Notes under the pieces: generated by a model
The model's database searches: none
The model's input: the letters and a program-made list of their open reading frames with translations, nothing else
What the model was told of the DNA's origin: nothing
Position numbers and translations under genes: made by a program
Shown: piece by piece, positions 34,780-45,500 of the stretch
Layout of the letters: every line of letters starts with the position of its first letter
How positions within the stretch are numbered: the first letter of the stretch is position 1
Assembly: GCA_030762175.1 (NCBI GenBank)
Contig: CM060833.1
Span: forward strand, 160,119,501-160,183,500
DNA length: 64,000 nt
Source of the DNA: Metallyticus violacea
Lineage: Eukaryota; Arthropoda; Insecta; Mantodea; Metallyticidae
Direction of reading: 5' to 3'

Positions 34780-35030
34780 TCGGTCCTGGTGGTGTAGTGG
34801 TAACCATATATGGCTCCTAAACCCAAGATCGCGGGTTCGTACCCAGCCAGGATCGATGGATTTTTCCGGGCGTAAAAATCCTAAGTATGGCTTACTTCGG
34901 AAGGGAAGTAAAGCCGTGGCTCCCGTGTCGTACATTTACGGCACGATAAAGAACGGGACGCCCTGAATTGAACGGGACGCTGATGAGGCGTTAAAGAGCG
35001 TCCGTAAATAAACCAAATCAATAACAAAGT
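34780..35030 (+). mobile_element. SINE-B copy with internal deletion
   Basis: The head reads CGGTCCTGGTGGTGTAGTGG with B-box CGGGTTCGTACCC. The body is intact to ACGATAAAGAACG, then skips the CTCAAGCCTGAAAGAAGAGG block and resumes at CCTGAATTGAACGGGACGCT. The tail is AATAAACCAAATCAATAA. Confidence 0.88.
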
Positions 35031-35340
35031 ATTACTGCAAGCATTAATATCATAAAATTTTCTACTCCACTTGCTGAAATTAAACTAAGACAGCAATTCG
35101 TTTTTCTTAAATTTACTGAGCTTTTGTTTCTGATATCCCCCGGTTGAACTTAATTGCAGAAAATCTTCTTTCAGTTAAAGCATCGGATACATATACACTC
35201 AATAGGTACAATTTACAATACCAATATCAGGTCAATAAAAGAACGTATATTTCAGCAAATAACATGCTCATAACATTTTCTAGAAAATAAATAGTATTAT
35301 TATGGCATTTCTTAATATCAAAATTGTTTCTGAGTAAATT
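35031..35340. other. No supported feature
   Basis: AT-rich, no motif. Confidence 0.45.
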
Positions 35341-35369
35341 TCATCTGCATTTGATAAGCCGTATATATA

Positions 35370-35910
35370 GACGCCAAACTTGGAGCCTAACAGAAGCTGT
35401 AAAGAATACCATTAGAATCTGCCAACGTAAAATGTAGCGGCAAATATTAGGGATACCCCTCATGGATAAAATATCATCTGTGTGATTAAGAAACATGTCG
35501 GGACTAAACGACGTGGCAAACAGCCTGAAGTGGAAATGGGGCGGACATGTAGCAAGACTATCAAGCAGCAGATGTGAACATACAGCTACCACGTATCGGT
35601 AGGAGAGGAAGAGGGAGACCGAGAACGAGATGGACAGACTGCTTCAGGAAAACAGCAGGGACAACGTAGCAAGGAACCGCAGTACCTGGAAGAGCCTAGG
35701 CACAGAGCAGCAGAAAGAAGAGAACAAGCGAAGCCAATAGTGAAAGTGATACCAAACTTATAACACAAAAACAAAATAAGACTTAACAAACTTTTGGGGA
35801 CAATAGCTAACTTGGACTAGCTCATCGTATGAGAAATCAACGAGCCCCCCGCTTGCGGAAGCCCCTAGCCCTGCATGGGACATATGTGGCTCGTTCGTTC
35901 ATTCATATCG
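35370..35910 (+). pseudogene. LINE C-terminal relic with 3' UTR
   Basis: The + strand, with stops and frameshifts, reads TWSLTEAVKNTIRICQRKM, then LGIPLMDKISSV, KWKWGGHVARLSSRC and a basic region with RWTDCFRKTA-like sequence. This is the signature of the C-terminal end of insect LINE reverse transcriptase ORFs (Q..W.GHV.R). The minus-strand frames over 35341-35789 are shadows. The part after about 35740 is presumably the 3' UTR; it ends near GGCTCGTTCGTTCATTCATA. Confidence 0.66.
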
Positions 35911-36790
35911 TGTTTAGATGCAGAATGCTTGATGCGCACTGGGTTTTCGCACACCAAATAAACAATCAGGAAAAGCTATATAAAAACTAATTAATAAATA
36001 AACACCTGGGAAATACTGCCAAGCAGTAAGATGACAAAGCAAATTAAACTTTTATGAAACCTGAATCTATCAACATAGATAAACTATTTGAGCATTTATC
36101 GTGGAACACTTTTAAGATAGATTTTTATGAATTTGAATTTAAGTAATAAAAAATAATCCTCATTATAGCTGAAATAATAAAAACAAGGTACATTTTCCCA
36201 ATTTATTCCGTATGCACAACAAAAAATGAAAATATCGTACTGTTCCGTACTTCTGGTAACCCTATCTCGAAGGAGAATGCTTCACCAAGATTCTATTTCG
36301 AAGCTGCTATTTATGTACAGTGGTACTACTTTGGTATTTCTTCTCTTTGGAAGCAGAATAAACTAGCATGAACAATGTAGGTCAGGATATTGTATTAATA
36401 ATTGTTACTGAGGCTTACCGCTTTGCAACATGCCTGACAGAATATCAGGTCGTAAAATCTGGATCAACATAAATCAGTATTTATTCAAAAAGGCTTCGAT
36501 AGCCTTTTGTTTTAAAGTATATTTTATTGCGCCATTTGTGATACGTAAAGTACCAAACTAAATCTGGTTTTATAACCTATAATCGAAAATGCAGAAATAG
36601 CACACTTAACACCGCCAACTGAAGGTCCGTAACAAATGAAACACGATAACAACTTGAAGCGTACATATTATTTAACTGATAACCTTGGATACGGGGTAGA
36701 TCCTACCCAAGTTTTTCTCGTATTCTACATTAATTTCGCTTAACACTGGAGTGGTAATCTCTACTTCCTTAACAAGTGGCTGTCTATTGT
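35911..36790. other. AT-rich DNA without feature
   Basis: No repeat or coding motif recognised. Confidence 0.45.
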
Positions 36791-36797
36791 TGTACGA

Positions 36798-36824
36798 GAC
36801 GGTTGTGTTCTTACAGGTAAGTAA
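36798..36824 (+). promoter_or_regulatory. Recursive-splice-like (ratchet) site 1
   Basis: GTTGTGTTCTTACAG|GTAAGT places a consensus 3' splice site directly against a consensus 5' splice site at 36816/36817, with no exon between. In Drosophila, such zero-length exons let very long introns be removed in steps. The pyrimidine content upstream is moderate. It lies on the same strand as the candidate exons. Function is inferred from motif alone. Confidence 0.42.
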
Positions 36825-37031
36825 CGTTACATCAAACTGCTTTAATTTTGAGCTTGGATAGGAAATAGCCGATTTCCTAAGGTAACGCTATTTTATTTCG
36901 TTATTTACAAGGAACCCATGCTTACTGATGACCCCAGGGCCACCAGCTTTTCAGGTACAGCAGGTACAACCAGGCTGCACCAATCTTTTATCCAGTATAT
37001 ACGTAATAATTAATTTCATGGTTTTCCGTTT

Positions 37032-37226
37032 TTATAATAAATTTAAAAACTTTCTAAGTACTGAAATACAAATTTGTTGATAACAACGCGCTGCTTTGGC
37101 ATGATTCTTACAGCATCTTCTGCTACAGCTCAATTCCGTCAGAAAAAATTTGGCTGTACTTGAGAACTGTTTCATAGTAGTTGCATTGGCAACGATAGAT
37201 GCTTGCTTTATATTCCGAGATAGCAA
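37032..37226 (-). CDS. Doubtful short frame next to promoter-like cluster
   Basis: The minus-strand frame MLSRNIKQASIVANATTMKQ and onward is 64 codons. Within it TGCT|GTAAGA could be a donor. It lies less than 100 bp from the GC-box/CCAAT/X-box cluster at 37.26-37.32 kb, oriented away from it, so it could be a first exon of a minus-strand gene. There is no protein match, and I give this low weight. Confidence 0.15.
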   Translation of the reverse strand: MLSRNIKQASIVANATTMKQFSSTAKFFLTELSCSRRCCKNHAKAARCYQQICISVLRKFLNLL

Positions 37227-37264
37227 ATACAGCGAAAAGGAGAATCGGATAGTGAGCAGAATCT

Positions 37265-37318
37265 AGGGCGGGGATAAATGTGTGTCGCTGATTGGGTGCC
37301 TTGTTTCCATAGCAACTC
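37265..37318. promoter_or_regulatory. X-box with CCAAT and GC-box nearby
   Basis: GTTTCCATAGCAAC (37303-37316) fits the RFX X-box consensus (half-sites separated by AT). GATTGGGTG, an inverted CCAAT box, lies just upstream, and AGGGCGGGGATAAA, a GC-box-like run, lies before that. The combination is typical of ciliary-gene promoters in animals, but no convincing gene start is visible. Confidence 0.35.
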
Positions 37319-38300
37319 AGAACCGGGGTACATTACCAACTTACTAAATATAATTAAATACAACAGGTTTTACTGGTATAGTGTTTAGCTACTTGTTTTA
37401 TAGTCTGTAGCTACAAATAAAGCTTTTTAGAATATTCACCGATTACTTTAATTGCTACTGCATTTGCCTTTGAACTAGCAGGCCAGGTTTTCTGTCGCTT
37501 ATGGTTTATCCATTTATTTGATAATCTCTTATCTGTAATGATTCTAGAACCATGATAAAAGTCAGACAATGTCCCGTTATGCGTCAATCAAATAGCACTT
37601 ATAATTTTGGTGTAACTGCTTCCAATAAAATATTTAAATGATCCATTTTTAAGTCACAGTTTAATGCTACTGTCAATGTTTCAGATCACTAGGCATGTAA
37701 ATGTTGTGAATGTACTTGACTGCCATTCTGTGGCAGCTATGGTAGAAGACAGATGACTTTGACTAAAGAACTAAATAGAGCAAGATTTTTAAGGACAAAA
37801 ATGTCCGTCATTTATTTATCAGTACAAGGAAAGAAAAAAAGGGGGGACTGCACCACAAAGGAAAATTAAGCATATGTTTATGTGAACTTTTTATCCATCA
37901 ATTCCCCAGAGATTTCCACGTGTTAATTAACACTCTGACGTTATTGATGCGATTGGTGCAGTTTGTGGTTTCGAATTTCTTTGGCGCCATTTCGATGCAT
38001 AAGATGCATTGTTGCATTTACATAAATCGTGTGTAAGTGCACAAGTTTACTTTTTCAAACGTTCATTTTCCTATTATACACCTGCTGTAGTACTTCTAAT
38101 GCTTTTTTTATGTTGAAATGTGGTAGTTTATACTTTATCAGCCTTCTGTTATGTAATAAATAGTGTAAAACATTGATTAATGGACGTTTTATTGTACCAT
38201 TTTTAGAATACATTAAACTAAACACAACTGTCGCATGGGCCTTACGGCCGTGCATACTAATATCATCCTTATAACAATCAAAGTGATCATACACATACAT
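37319..38300. other. No supported feature
   Basis: AT-rich with a short GA/G-rich run near 37835. No coding motif. Confidence 0.45.
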
Positions 38301-38308
38301 ATGTACAC

Positions 38309-38387
38309 GCATACATACATACATACATACATACATACATACATACATACATACATACATACATACATACATACATACATACATACA
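38309..38387. repeat. (ATAC)n microsatellite
   Basis: About 19-20 ATAC units, continuing as diverged repeats to about 38445. All four overlapping frames with Met-Tyr-Val-Cys or His-Thr-Tyr-Ile runs are artefacts of this repeat. Confidence 0.97.
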
Positions 38388-38445
38388 CATCTACACACAT
38401 ACCTACAAACATACAGATCCACATGCATACATACAAATATACAAA

Positions 38446-39374
38446 TACTTCGAAATATTTACGATTTCTATTAATAATTTTATATATAGCTACATAAACA
38501 TGAATGGAACCCTTACTCTTGAACCCCCTTCCACATACTCTCACCTCCTCCCCAACTCCCCTCTATTCATTATAGCCGTCAACCTTCTTTCTGCGTTTTC
38601 TCTAGAAATATTCCCAAATTGTGAGTATATATGTGTGGATAATAGATCGTATTATTTTTTTTACCCAGAAGGTAAAAAATGAGGGCTGCACGAGGAGTGA
38701 AACTACTGAAGTCAAATCACACCAATGCTTATGTGTTGATACACCATGGTGCTCTATTAGTATCTATATAATGAAAATAGCTTGCTCTTTGACTCCGGTG
38801 GTTCTCGACATGTAATATGCCTCCACCTAAATGTAGCCCTAGGAAACAAAAACAAATTAATAAGGCAATCTATTCTCAAACATTACTTAATTGTTTATAT
38901 CAGTATATTTTTGTATTCAAACTAAGTATTTGACACTCAACACTATTTTAAATTTTAATTACGCGAAGGTAAAGCTGCAACAACGTTTTATGCCATGAGC
39001 TGCCAGTGAATGACTCCAAAGTTTGGTGATTTAGAGGAGAGAGTGAATATATTGGCAGTGATTCCGATAACTTAGATCCATATTTAATTTTAATAGCAAC
39101 ACAGCTACTGAAGGAGAAGAAGAAAAGAAGAAGACGAAGTTAGAAAATGAAGCATTCAGTGAATATGGAATCTGATGCATCAGAAGAAAGAAATGAGTAT
39201 GAGCATTATTACTAGAAAAATACATACAAATGGTGTAAGGCAGGCCAGGCAACAAATATTTGAATAAGGAAACATAACATCATTATTCATTTAATTGTTA
39301 AAAACAAAAGTGCACGAGAGACAATTTCCTCTGGCAAAATATAAACAGAAGCAATGAATCATACAAACATAAGT
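38446..39374. other. No supported gene
   Basis: Short frames only. A GA-rich stretch lies at 39110-39150. Confidence 0.45.
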
Positions 39375-39376
39375 TA

Positions 39377-40595
39377 CGAGGGTAGTTCCATAAGTTTCTG
39401 GCCTCGCCGATAAGGGTTATCGCCTTCACAAAACTCTTATCTGGAGTCATACCTTATCTGTTAAGTGAATAATTGCTGCTGTAACTTCCGCTCCTCTGTG
39501 ATCCGTTGTTCAGATATAGTTGCATAAAGAAGGCTATATGTGGAAGATTGTGACATGTTCAAAATGGAGTTTCGAGCTGTTATTAAGTTCTTCACAAAAG
39601 AAGGACTTACACCAAATGAAACTAAACAGCTATTGGGCGGTGTACATGGGGAAGCATCCCCCTCATATTCTACCGCAAATGAATGGGCCAAACTTTTTCG
39701 AATGGGTCGAGAAGCATTGCAGACGAAGAGCGTGCAGGTCAGCCCTTGCAGGTGCTCACTCCTGAAAACATCGCTCTTGAAGAAGGAGAAATTATAAAGA
39801 ACAAAATTACAGAAATAGCAGTAAGGTTCCGCCTTTCTAAAACTACAATCTTTCGAATTATTCATGAACATTTAAATATGAATAAGGTTAGTGCCTAGAT
39901 TTCTTTCCTCGGTCCAAAAGCAGCAACGAGTCATCTGTTGTCAGGCATTTTTGGAGCTCTCCTGTGGCAACGAGAGAGTTCTGTAAACCGTTGTTACAGC
40001 AGACGAAACTATGATCCTCTACTATGATCCGTTGTTCAAAAGAGAATCAATGGAGTGGTGTAAACCTGGCGAAGCACCACCTCTAAAGGCAAAGATCACT
40101 CAGTCAACAATTAGATCATGGCAAAATCTTTTGGCACTGTAAAGGAATACTCTCCATTGAATTCAAGGAGGAACACCACAGTAAATGGGGAGCACTCTGC
40201 TGGCCTACTGCAGAGACTACGTGCTTCCATCAAAGAGAAAAGGCGAGGAAAGCTGAGTGGTGATGTGCGCCTTCTTACAACAACGCGCCTGTGCACCAGC
40301 TCTTGTTACAAAGGAAGCTGTGAAGAAATGTGGCTTCAAGGAGATAGACCATCCACCCTACAGCCCAGATCTAGTTCCCAGTGACTATTTCCTCTTCTCA
40401 AAACTGAAGAAGGACCTTCGAGTAAGAAAATTTAAATGTGACGAAGAAGGGATGAATGCTGTTTATGTCCATTTTGCAGAGAAGACTTCTGACTATTTGG
40501 GGGGGGGGGGATTGATATATGAAAAGTGAAATATAGTTTTTGTATTTATCATACCTAGAAAATTGTTAAGCCGGAAACTTATAGGCCTACCCTAG
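39377..40595 (+). mobile_element. Near-complete mariner transposon, inactivated
   Basis: The element is 1219 bp with TA on both sides (39375-39376 and 40596-40597). The inverted ends are CGAGGGTAGTTCCATAAGTT and, from the right, CTAGGGTAGGCCTATAAGTT. The coding parts follow mariner order: MEFRAVIKFFTKEGLTPNET; SYSTANEWAKLF; LTPENIALEEGE; LSKTTIFRIIHEHLNMNKVS; TADETMILYYDP (first catalytic Asp present); an ALVTKEAV segment; HPPYSPDLVPSDYFLFSKLK; RKFKCDEEGMNAVY. At least three frame changes plus a stop after KVSA break the ORF, and the second catalytic motif reads Asn-like in a shifted frame. A run of 11-12 G near 40499 is a further lesion. Confidence 0.9.
39540..40529 (+). pseudogene. Mariner transposase pseudogene
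   Basis: A start at 39555 (MEFRAV) is best by family position. The frame is lost near 39710, resumes as the 71-codon frame ending KVSA at 39895, is reopened for the TADET block near 39990, and finally continues in the frame 40257-40529. A normal product is about 340-350 residues, and nearly the full span is represented. The shift-linked second DNA-cleavage residue is not intact. Confidence 0.85.
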
Positions 40596-41090
40596 TACAA
40601 CAAATGAGACAAAAACTTGTGATGTGGATTACACAAAATGTTATTGATTTTGAAATATCCGTTACAAGAAGCTGGTGAAAGATAACATACACCACACTGC
40701 TGTGCAATGTCTCTGTTATGTAATTTGTTAACTGGAAGTCTTTGCCCCAATGACCTATCGACTGTTGGTAGAGGGCAAATATACGCAAGCAATTAGGTGC
40801 CAATATGTGAACTCGAGCTGACGGTGTAAAGTCGCGGCTTGGCTATGACATTTCACACAGACCATTTAGAGGGGGGATAGCACACGGTCCCAGTAATGAC
40901 CAATAATAAAGAGACATCTGACAGCTAGGGGCGCCAGCAGATAGCGGCCTGTGAATTGTATTCTCTTCGTTCGTTCGCTGTCTGAGCCATAGTAAACACC
41001 TGTTTACTTCTCAGCCCTCTGTTGCTGACTTAACTTCAATATTTCTGACCCAACAGTTCAGACATTCAGAACCATTCTATTAAAAACTAA
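40596..41090. other. Region between mariner and piggyBac relics
   Basis: No clear coding. A more GC-rich segment at 40810-41000 contains CTTCGTTCGTTCGCTGTCTG and may be the 5' end of the piggyBac element or a separate repeat. Ends not defined. Confidence 0.35.
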
Positions 41091-41099
41091 TAAAACCAA

Positions 41100-41509
41100 A
41101 GTCGACTGAATACTAAGGCCTTGATTTTAAAGAATTGAAGGCGTTTATGGGTTTATTGTTCACTGTCATATTCAAATCAAACAATGAACATTTAAAGGCA
41201 TTTTTTGCAAACATGGTACAGTCGTGAGATATTCAGATGTTTTATGCCCTTGAAACGTACAAATGTGATTTTGTTTTGATGATGCTACAACCAGGGAGAA
41301 AAGAAACATTTTGATAGATTTCAGGGGTATTCCAGAAGTTTGTGGAGAGACGTCAGAAAACTTACTGCAATGGCAAATAAGTAGATAAAGATATGATGCT
41401 TACCGGATTTCGCGATTATTGCAAATTTAGAATTTACATGCCAAGGAAACCTGGAAAACATAGACTGAAATTGAAAACCCTGAATGATGCATGGGCACAC
41501 TATTTTTAA

Positions 41510-41540
<31 letters not shown>

Positions 41541-42050
41541 CATACGCTTGAGACTATTATATATACTTGTACATAGTGATGAAGAAACTCTTGGCAAAAG
41601 AAGTAAATGTCTTTATGTACCAGCACAGGCGGTTCGCAAGCTAGTACAACCCATAGCTAGAAGAAACGTAACCGTTGACAATTGGTTTTCGTCAAAACGG
41701 CTGGTTTCAGAACGACAGAAGAGAAATTTAACATATGTAGTAGTCATAAAGAAGAACCAATGGGAGATTACAAAAGAGCTTCAACCAGGAGGAAAAAGAG
41801 AGGCGCTCTTGCCCTGGTTTGGTTTCAGTAAAAGTACAACAAAATCACATGTGCACTACAAAGAACAAAGCAACAATTTTTGGTTTCTTCAATAAACCTT
41901 GCAAGCCAAGTATGAGAAGGAAGGGGAAAAAACCGAAATTGTTGGATTTAAATTAAAAACAAAGTAGGACCTTAAAAAAATAAAATAATACGAAATGATA
42001 TTCAAGCTACAGAAATTATTAATTAGCACCAATAACAACAATAAAACTAT
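41100..42050 (+). mobile_element. piggyBac-like transposase relic
   Basis: The + strand reads DFKELKAFMGLLFTVIFKSN, matching the piggyBac N-side block, then DKDMMLTGFRDYCKFRIYMP with RKPGKHRLKLKTLNDAW (first two catalytic Asp positions appear retained). After an inserted (TA)n tract comes RRNVTVDNWFSSKRLVSERQ (third Asp retained), LTYVVVIKKNQWEI, a charged stretch, and KPKLLDL-like C-terminal remains. Stops occur near 41225 and 41310, and the C-terminal quarter is degenerate. TTAA ends were not found. The minus-strand 101-codon frame is a shadow. Confidence 0.75.
41509..41535. repeat. (TA)n microsatellite inside piggyBac relic
   Basis: About 13 TA units interrupt the transposase between the second and third catalytic blocks. 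Confidence 0.92.
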
Positions 42051-42196
42051 AAACAAAAATAATTTTATGAGACCCATCTACTGCTGATGCTGCATGGGTA
42101 ACTCTTCCATAAATGGGGGGGAGATAAACTGTTCATCCAATTCAGACAATAGTACCAAGGACGGAATAGACACCATTGATAAAAAATGTATTTTTA

Positions 42197-43030
42197 CCGA
42201 GGATGCCAAAAGTAGATGTTTATTTAATGCATTTGAAAGTTGTGCCGAAAAACAACCGTAATGCGTAGTATGATGTTCTGTAAACAGATGTGACTCACAT
42301 TATGATAGCGTTGCTACGTGACAGGTAAATGAACAATGAACAAATGAAGCCAAGTTTATTGTATAATGCTCTGCAAACAGATGCGACTCACATTACGTTA
42401 TGCTACGGTTGCTACAACAAAATGGAGCCAAGATTATCATTTGAACCGCGGAAAGAAATTTTGCAGTAGTATTGGTAAACCTAGAATGTTGTTAAAGTTC
42501 AAAGGCAATGGAGACGTGTGCGCAGAACAGAACCGCGAACGCGAGTAACAATTGCACGCATTCGAGACAAATTTGAGACTCGTGGTACCGTATGCGATGT
42601 TCACAAGGGCAGATCTGGGAGACCTCGCATAGCAATTGGAACGTTTTGAGCACTCACCGTAGGAATCTACAAAGCAATGGGCAAGTGAGACTAGGGTTAG
42701 CAGAAACAGCGTATGTTGTATTATTAAAACAGCAAAGTTGAAAATTTTCATCCCAAAACTTTTGCATGCATTTAAATCATAATGACTCTGATCGGGGAAT
42801 GCAGTACTGTAAGTGGTTTCGTAATATGATGAGGGCTTCGTAGGGAAAGTTGTTTACTCAGAAGTGTATCGACGCCAATGGTGCGCAGCATTTTGAGCAA
42901 CTGTTGTAACTATAAAAGTGTAAGATTATTAGTGTTCATCATTTTCTGTTTGTGTGAATTCAGTTTTGTTATGTGAATAAAACTGAATTTTCTTTGCTTG
43001 AAGTAAGTATACATTTTTTGGCCCCCTCTG
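42197..43030 (+). mobile_element. IS630-like element, copy 2, internally deleted
   Basis: TA flanks both ends (42195-42196, 43031-43032). Ends read CCGAGGATGCCAAAAGTA and, from the right, CAGAGGGGGCCAAAAAATGT. The N-terminus starts at about 42422 (MEPRLSF) and extends through the second helix-turn-helix region and a GECSTVSGF-like stretch corresponding to DPDRRMQYCEWF. It is then joined to the last part of the C-terminus near 42855. More of the N-terminal half survives than in the other three copies, while the SPDLTPLDF block is lost. Confidence 0.8.
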
Positions 43031-43255
43031 TATATTTCACTAATGACGCAAACGTCCTGCATTTTTCTACTATGTGCTTAATATTCATCTGTCATTTATA
43101 AGGCAGCTCATCCACATCAAGAGAAAACACACCTTGATTTGATTAAGTCCCTAGCAAAGCAACTAACTGGCAGCTAGAAGGATATTAAATAATCATGCTT
43201 CTCATGTTGTGTATATTTTGAAAATTGGTTTCATTTCAATACATTTATATTGGTC
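43031..43255. other. No supported feature
   Basis: AT-rich spacer upstream of the ratchet-like site. Confidence 0.4.
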
Positions 43256-43282
43256 TTTCTGCTTTTTGTTTCAGGTAAGTGA
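43250..43282 (+). promoter_or_regulatory. Recursive-splice-like (ratchet) site 2, strong
   Basis: TCTTTCTGCTTTTTGTTTCAG is a near-ideal polypyrimidine tract and 3' splice site, followed immediately by GTAAGTGATA, an ideal donor, with the junction at 43274/43275. TTTCATTTCAAT upstream could supply a branch point. This is the best recursive-splice candidate in the window and lies on the strand of the candidate exons. Confidence 0.55.
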
Positions 43283-43890
43283 TATCCGCTTCTCTATTGT
43301 TGGTGGTGAGTGAAAACTTTTATACACATTTTGTGTTTCATTTCTGTGCAATTATAAGTTGGGGACATATTTCCGCCAAATATCTGTGTAAAAGTTATTT
43401 CTGAACGGTGGCTACCTGGCTAATTACCATAAAATAAGCCATGTACACCATGTCAAGACTTACAGCAATCTTTAAGCAAATGTTTGCAGTGAAAGTACAT
43501 GAAAATGCTCGTCATTAATAAATGAAAGTAAAGCTGTGAATGGCCCTAATAATGGGCATAATTGTTTACAAGTGAACTTTTTATAAAAACAAAATTTTAC
43601 TATTACCTATTTATTACAACTCGCAGTTACTATGATGTCATAGTATATAAGTTATATAACTATGTATTGTGATACGTATAATACATATTATTAATTTCCT
43701 TTTATATAATTTCGTTATTCTCAATGACGAAAAAAGTTCTCGCAATATTGTAGCATGTTCTAATGCTTTTGCAGTGCAGGAAAAATGAACTTATTGGAAT
43801 TGTCAGTTTTTCTTGTGTTTATGTATTTTCCGTACTTGTAGGAAAATTGCATCCATAAAGAAGTATCAAAAAGTATTCTTGTGCAGTAAG
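43283..43890. other. No supported gene
   Basis: AT-rich. The 97-codon minus-strand frame (44053 to 43760) overlaps the IS630-like relic and is a shadow. Confidence 0.4.
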
Positions 43891-43894
43891 GTTT

Positions 43895-44460
43895 GAAATT
43901 CACCGTCAAAATCCTCCATTTAGAGTCTGTCGAAAAATCACTGAATACTGAAACACAGTTGCGCGCCCTCAAAAGAGAGCTTTCGAAACTTGCAGAAACA
44001 GCGGTGCAGGACGTAAAAAACATACTGTAGATCTCCTTACAGAAGTCTTGCATAAAATTCGGAGTTGAAGGTTTCGACTAACACGTGTTACTGATGTGCA
44101 CAAATTGACTCTTGTCCGACCAACAGAACACACTCAGTTATTGTTATTGGTTGCAGAAGTTTGTCAATGCACATTAGAAGACTCTCTAACAAGGCCAAAA
44201 CCACTTAATTTCTAGAATGCCCGTATTCTGGCTAATGAGAGTCCTCATACCGTCCATAAGACAATCCTTCATGATAAAAAAGTGGAATTGAGTGTGCTAT
44301 CGCGGCGCCGCATTTTTGGATTATCCTCTTGCATGCAAGCGGATACCGCAGTTTACATAGAAATCTCGCATGAGCTTTTGACAAGAAACTCCATACTAGT
44401 TATTTGTAACGTTAGTATGGCTGGTTCCCTCCCTTTTTATTGACGCTTGTTTCATTTCAG
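43895..44460 (+). pseudogene. IS630/Tc1-like transposase central-domain relic
   Basis: The + frame near 44200-44400 reads LANESPHTVHKTILHDKKVE, then LSRRRIFGL and DTAVYIEISHELL. It matches the central block of IS630-type DDE transposases (NPH.VHE..LHD.KVGVWCAVSRRRI.GP). A coding-like segment from 43895, including LLTEVLHKI and VRPTEHTQLLLLVAEVCQ, may be its N-terminal half. Two or more stops. The characteristic WCA has mutated. Confidence 0.45.
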
Positions 44461-45170
44461 AAGGACATGTTGAAAGCAATATGCCACAGCCTCTCCTGGA
44501 AGCGCAGGAAATTTAATCTGTGATTCCCTTTAGATGCTTTCCGTACCGCGGAGAGGTATGTGCAGAGATGTGTTGATTCTAATAGTAACCACTTAGATTA
44601 TTATACTTCTCATTTACTAATATATGCTCCAGTCAAACGTTGTAGAATTACGTGCACTAGGTTGAAACTTATAAGTAAAACTCAGGGGCCAAAAGCGAGA
44701 CAAACTCTCTAGTAGAATATGATGGGAAAATAACACGTCTCCATTTATTCTTCTTTGTGGATAATATCATCGACAACAGAATAAAAATTCTTTAGTTCAA
44801 AAAGTCTTTTAATGATCTTAGAAGATAACCAAAAAAGTTTATCGACATAAGATCGTCCAAAACATCGTATTCTAAATAAATGTAATAATATATAGTCACC
44901 ATTGCTGTCGACCATACGATAGAATACTATAAAGTCCAATGTGATAAATCTCCTTAGGGGGGGAAGCAAAAAATGCACCTAGTGCAGTTTCTAATACTGT
45001 CCCCGGAAACAACTATCTAAACAAAGGAAACGATCATAATCTGATACTGCAATTTATGCAGAATTATATACTCCCGTTACAATATCCCAGTCAAGATGGA
45101 CTTTCATGAGCCAACATAGCTGTATGTGGTTTTGCATTATCATACAAAAAGAACAACACTTTTGTGATAC
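44461..45170. other. No supported feature
   Basis: Short frames only. Confidence 0.4.
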
Positions 45171-45179
45171 ATACTAAAG

Positions 45180-45500
45180 GCTCTTTATTTTTCAAATTTT
45201 TATGCACAGTTCCAGCTGATTTCAGTACATTGTTTAGCCGACTGCAAGTAGTTTATGAAATGCAGTCCATCAAATACGAGCATAAACTTCTTTTGGTACA
45301 GTGGTGATTTCGGTTGTTCGAGGATAGATTCATGGACTGCCAACCAATGATGACGGCACGTTTGAGTGTTACGGTTCTCATCGCATTTCAGCATCCCATC
45401 AAGAAAGGAATTTTTCTGCATACGGGACAACAATGCAAAACAAGAGTTCGTTCGTGCCCTCTAAGCCATTATCAACTGGCGTGCAACCCAGCGACTTATA
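45180..45500 (-). pseudogene. Mariner transposase middle-domain relic
   Basis: The minus-strand 77-codon frame (45433 to 45200) has KNSFLDGMLKCDENRN, the first catalytic Asp block of the mariner subgroup with a CDEKWI motif. It then reads WLAVHESILEQPKSPLYQKK and a HFINYLQSAKQCTEISW stretch in place of HYNFL..GETIT.E.YC. A real ATG is absent upstream. Both flanks of the domain are missing. Confidence 0.6.

Noticed and set aside
38055..38544. Overlapping frames on both strands with runs of MYVC or HTYI
   Set aside because: They are produced by the (ATAC)n microsatellite and have no independent support.
41321..41626. 101-codon minus-strand frame
   Set aside because: It is the shadow of the piggyBac relic and of a TA array on the other strand.
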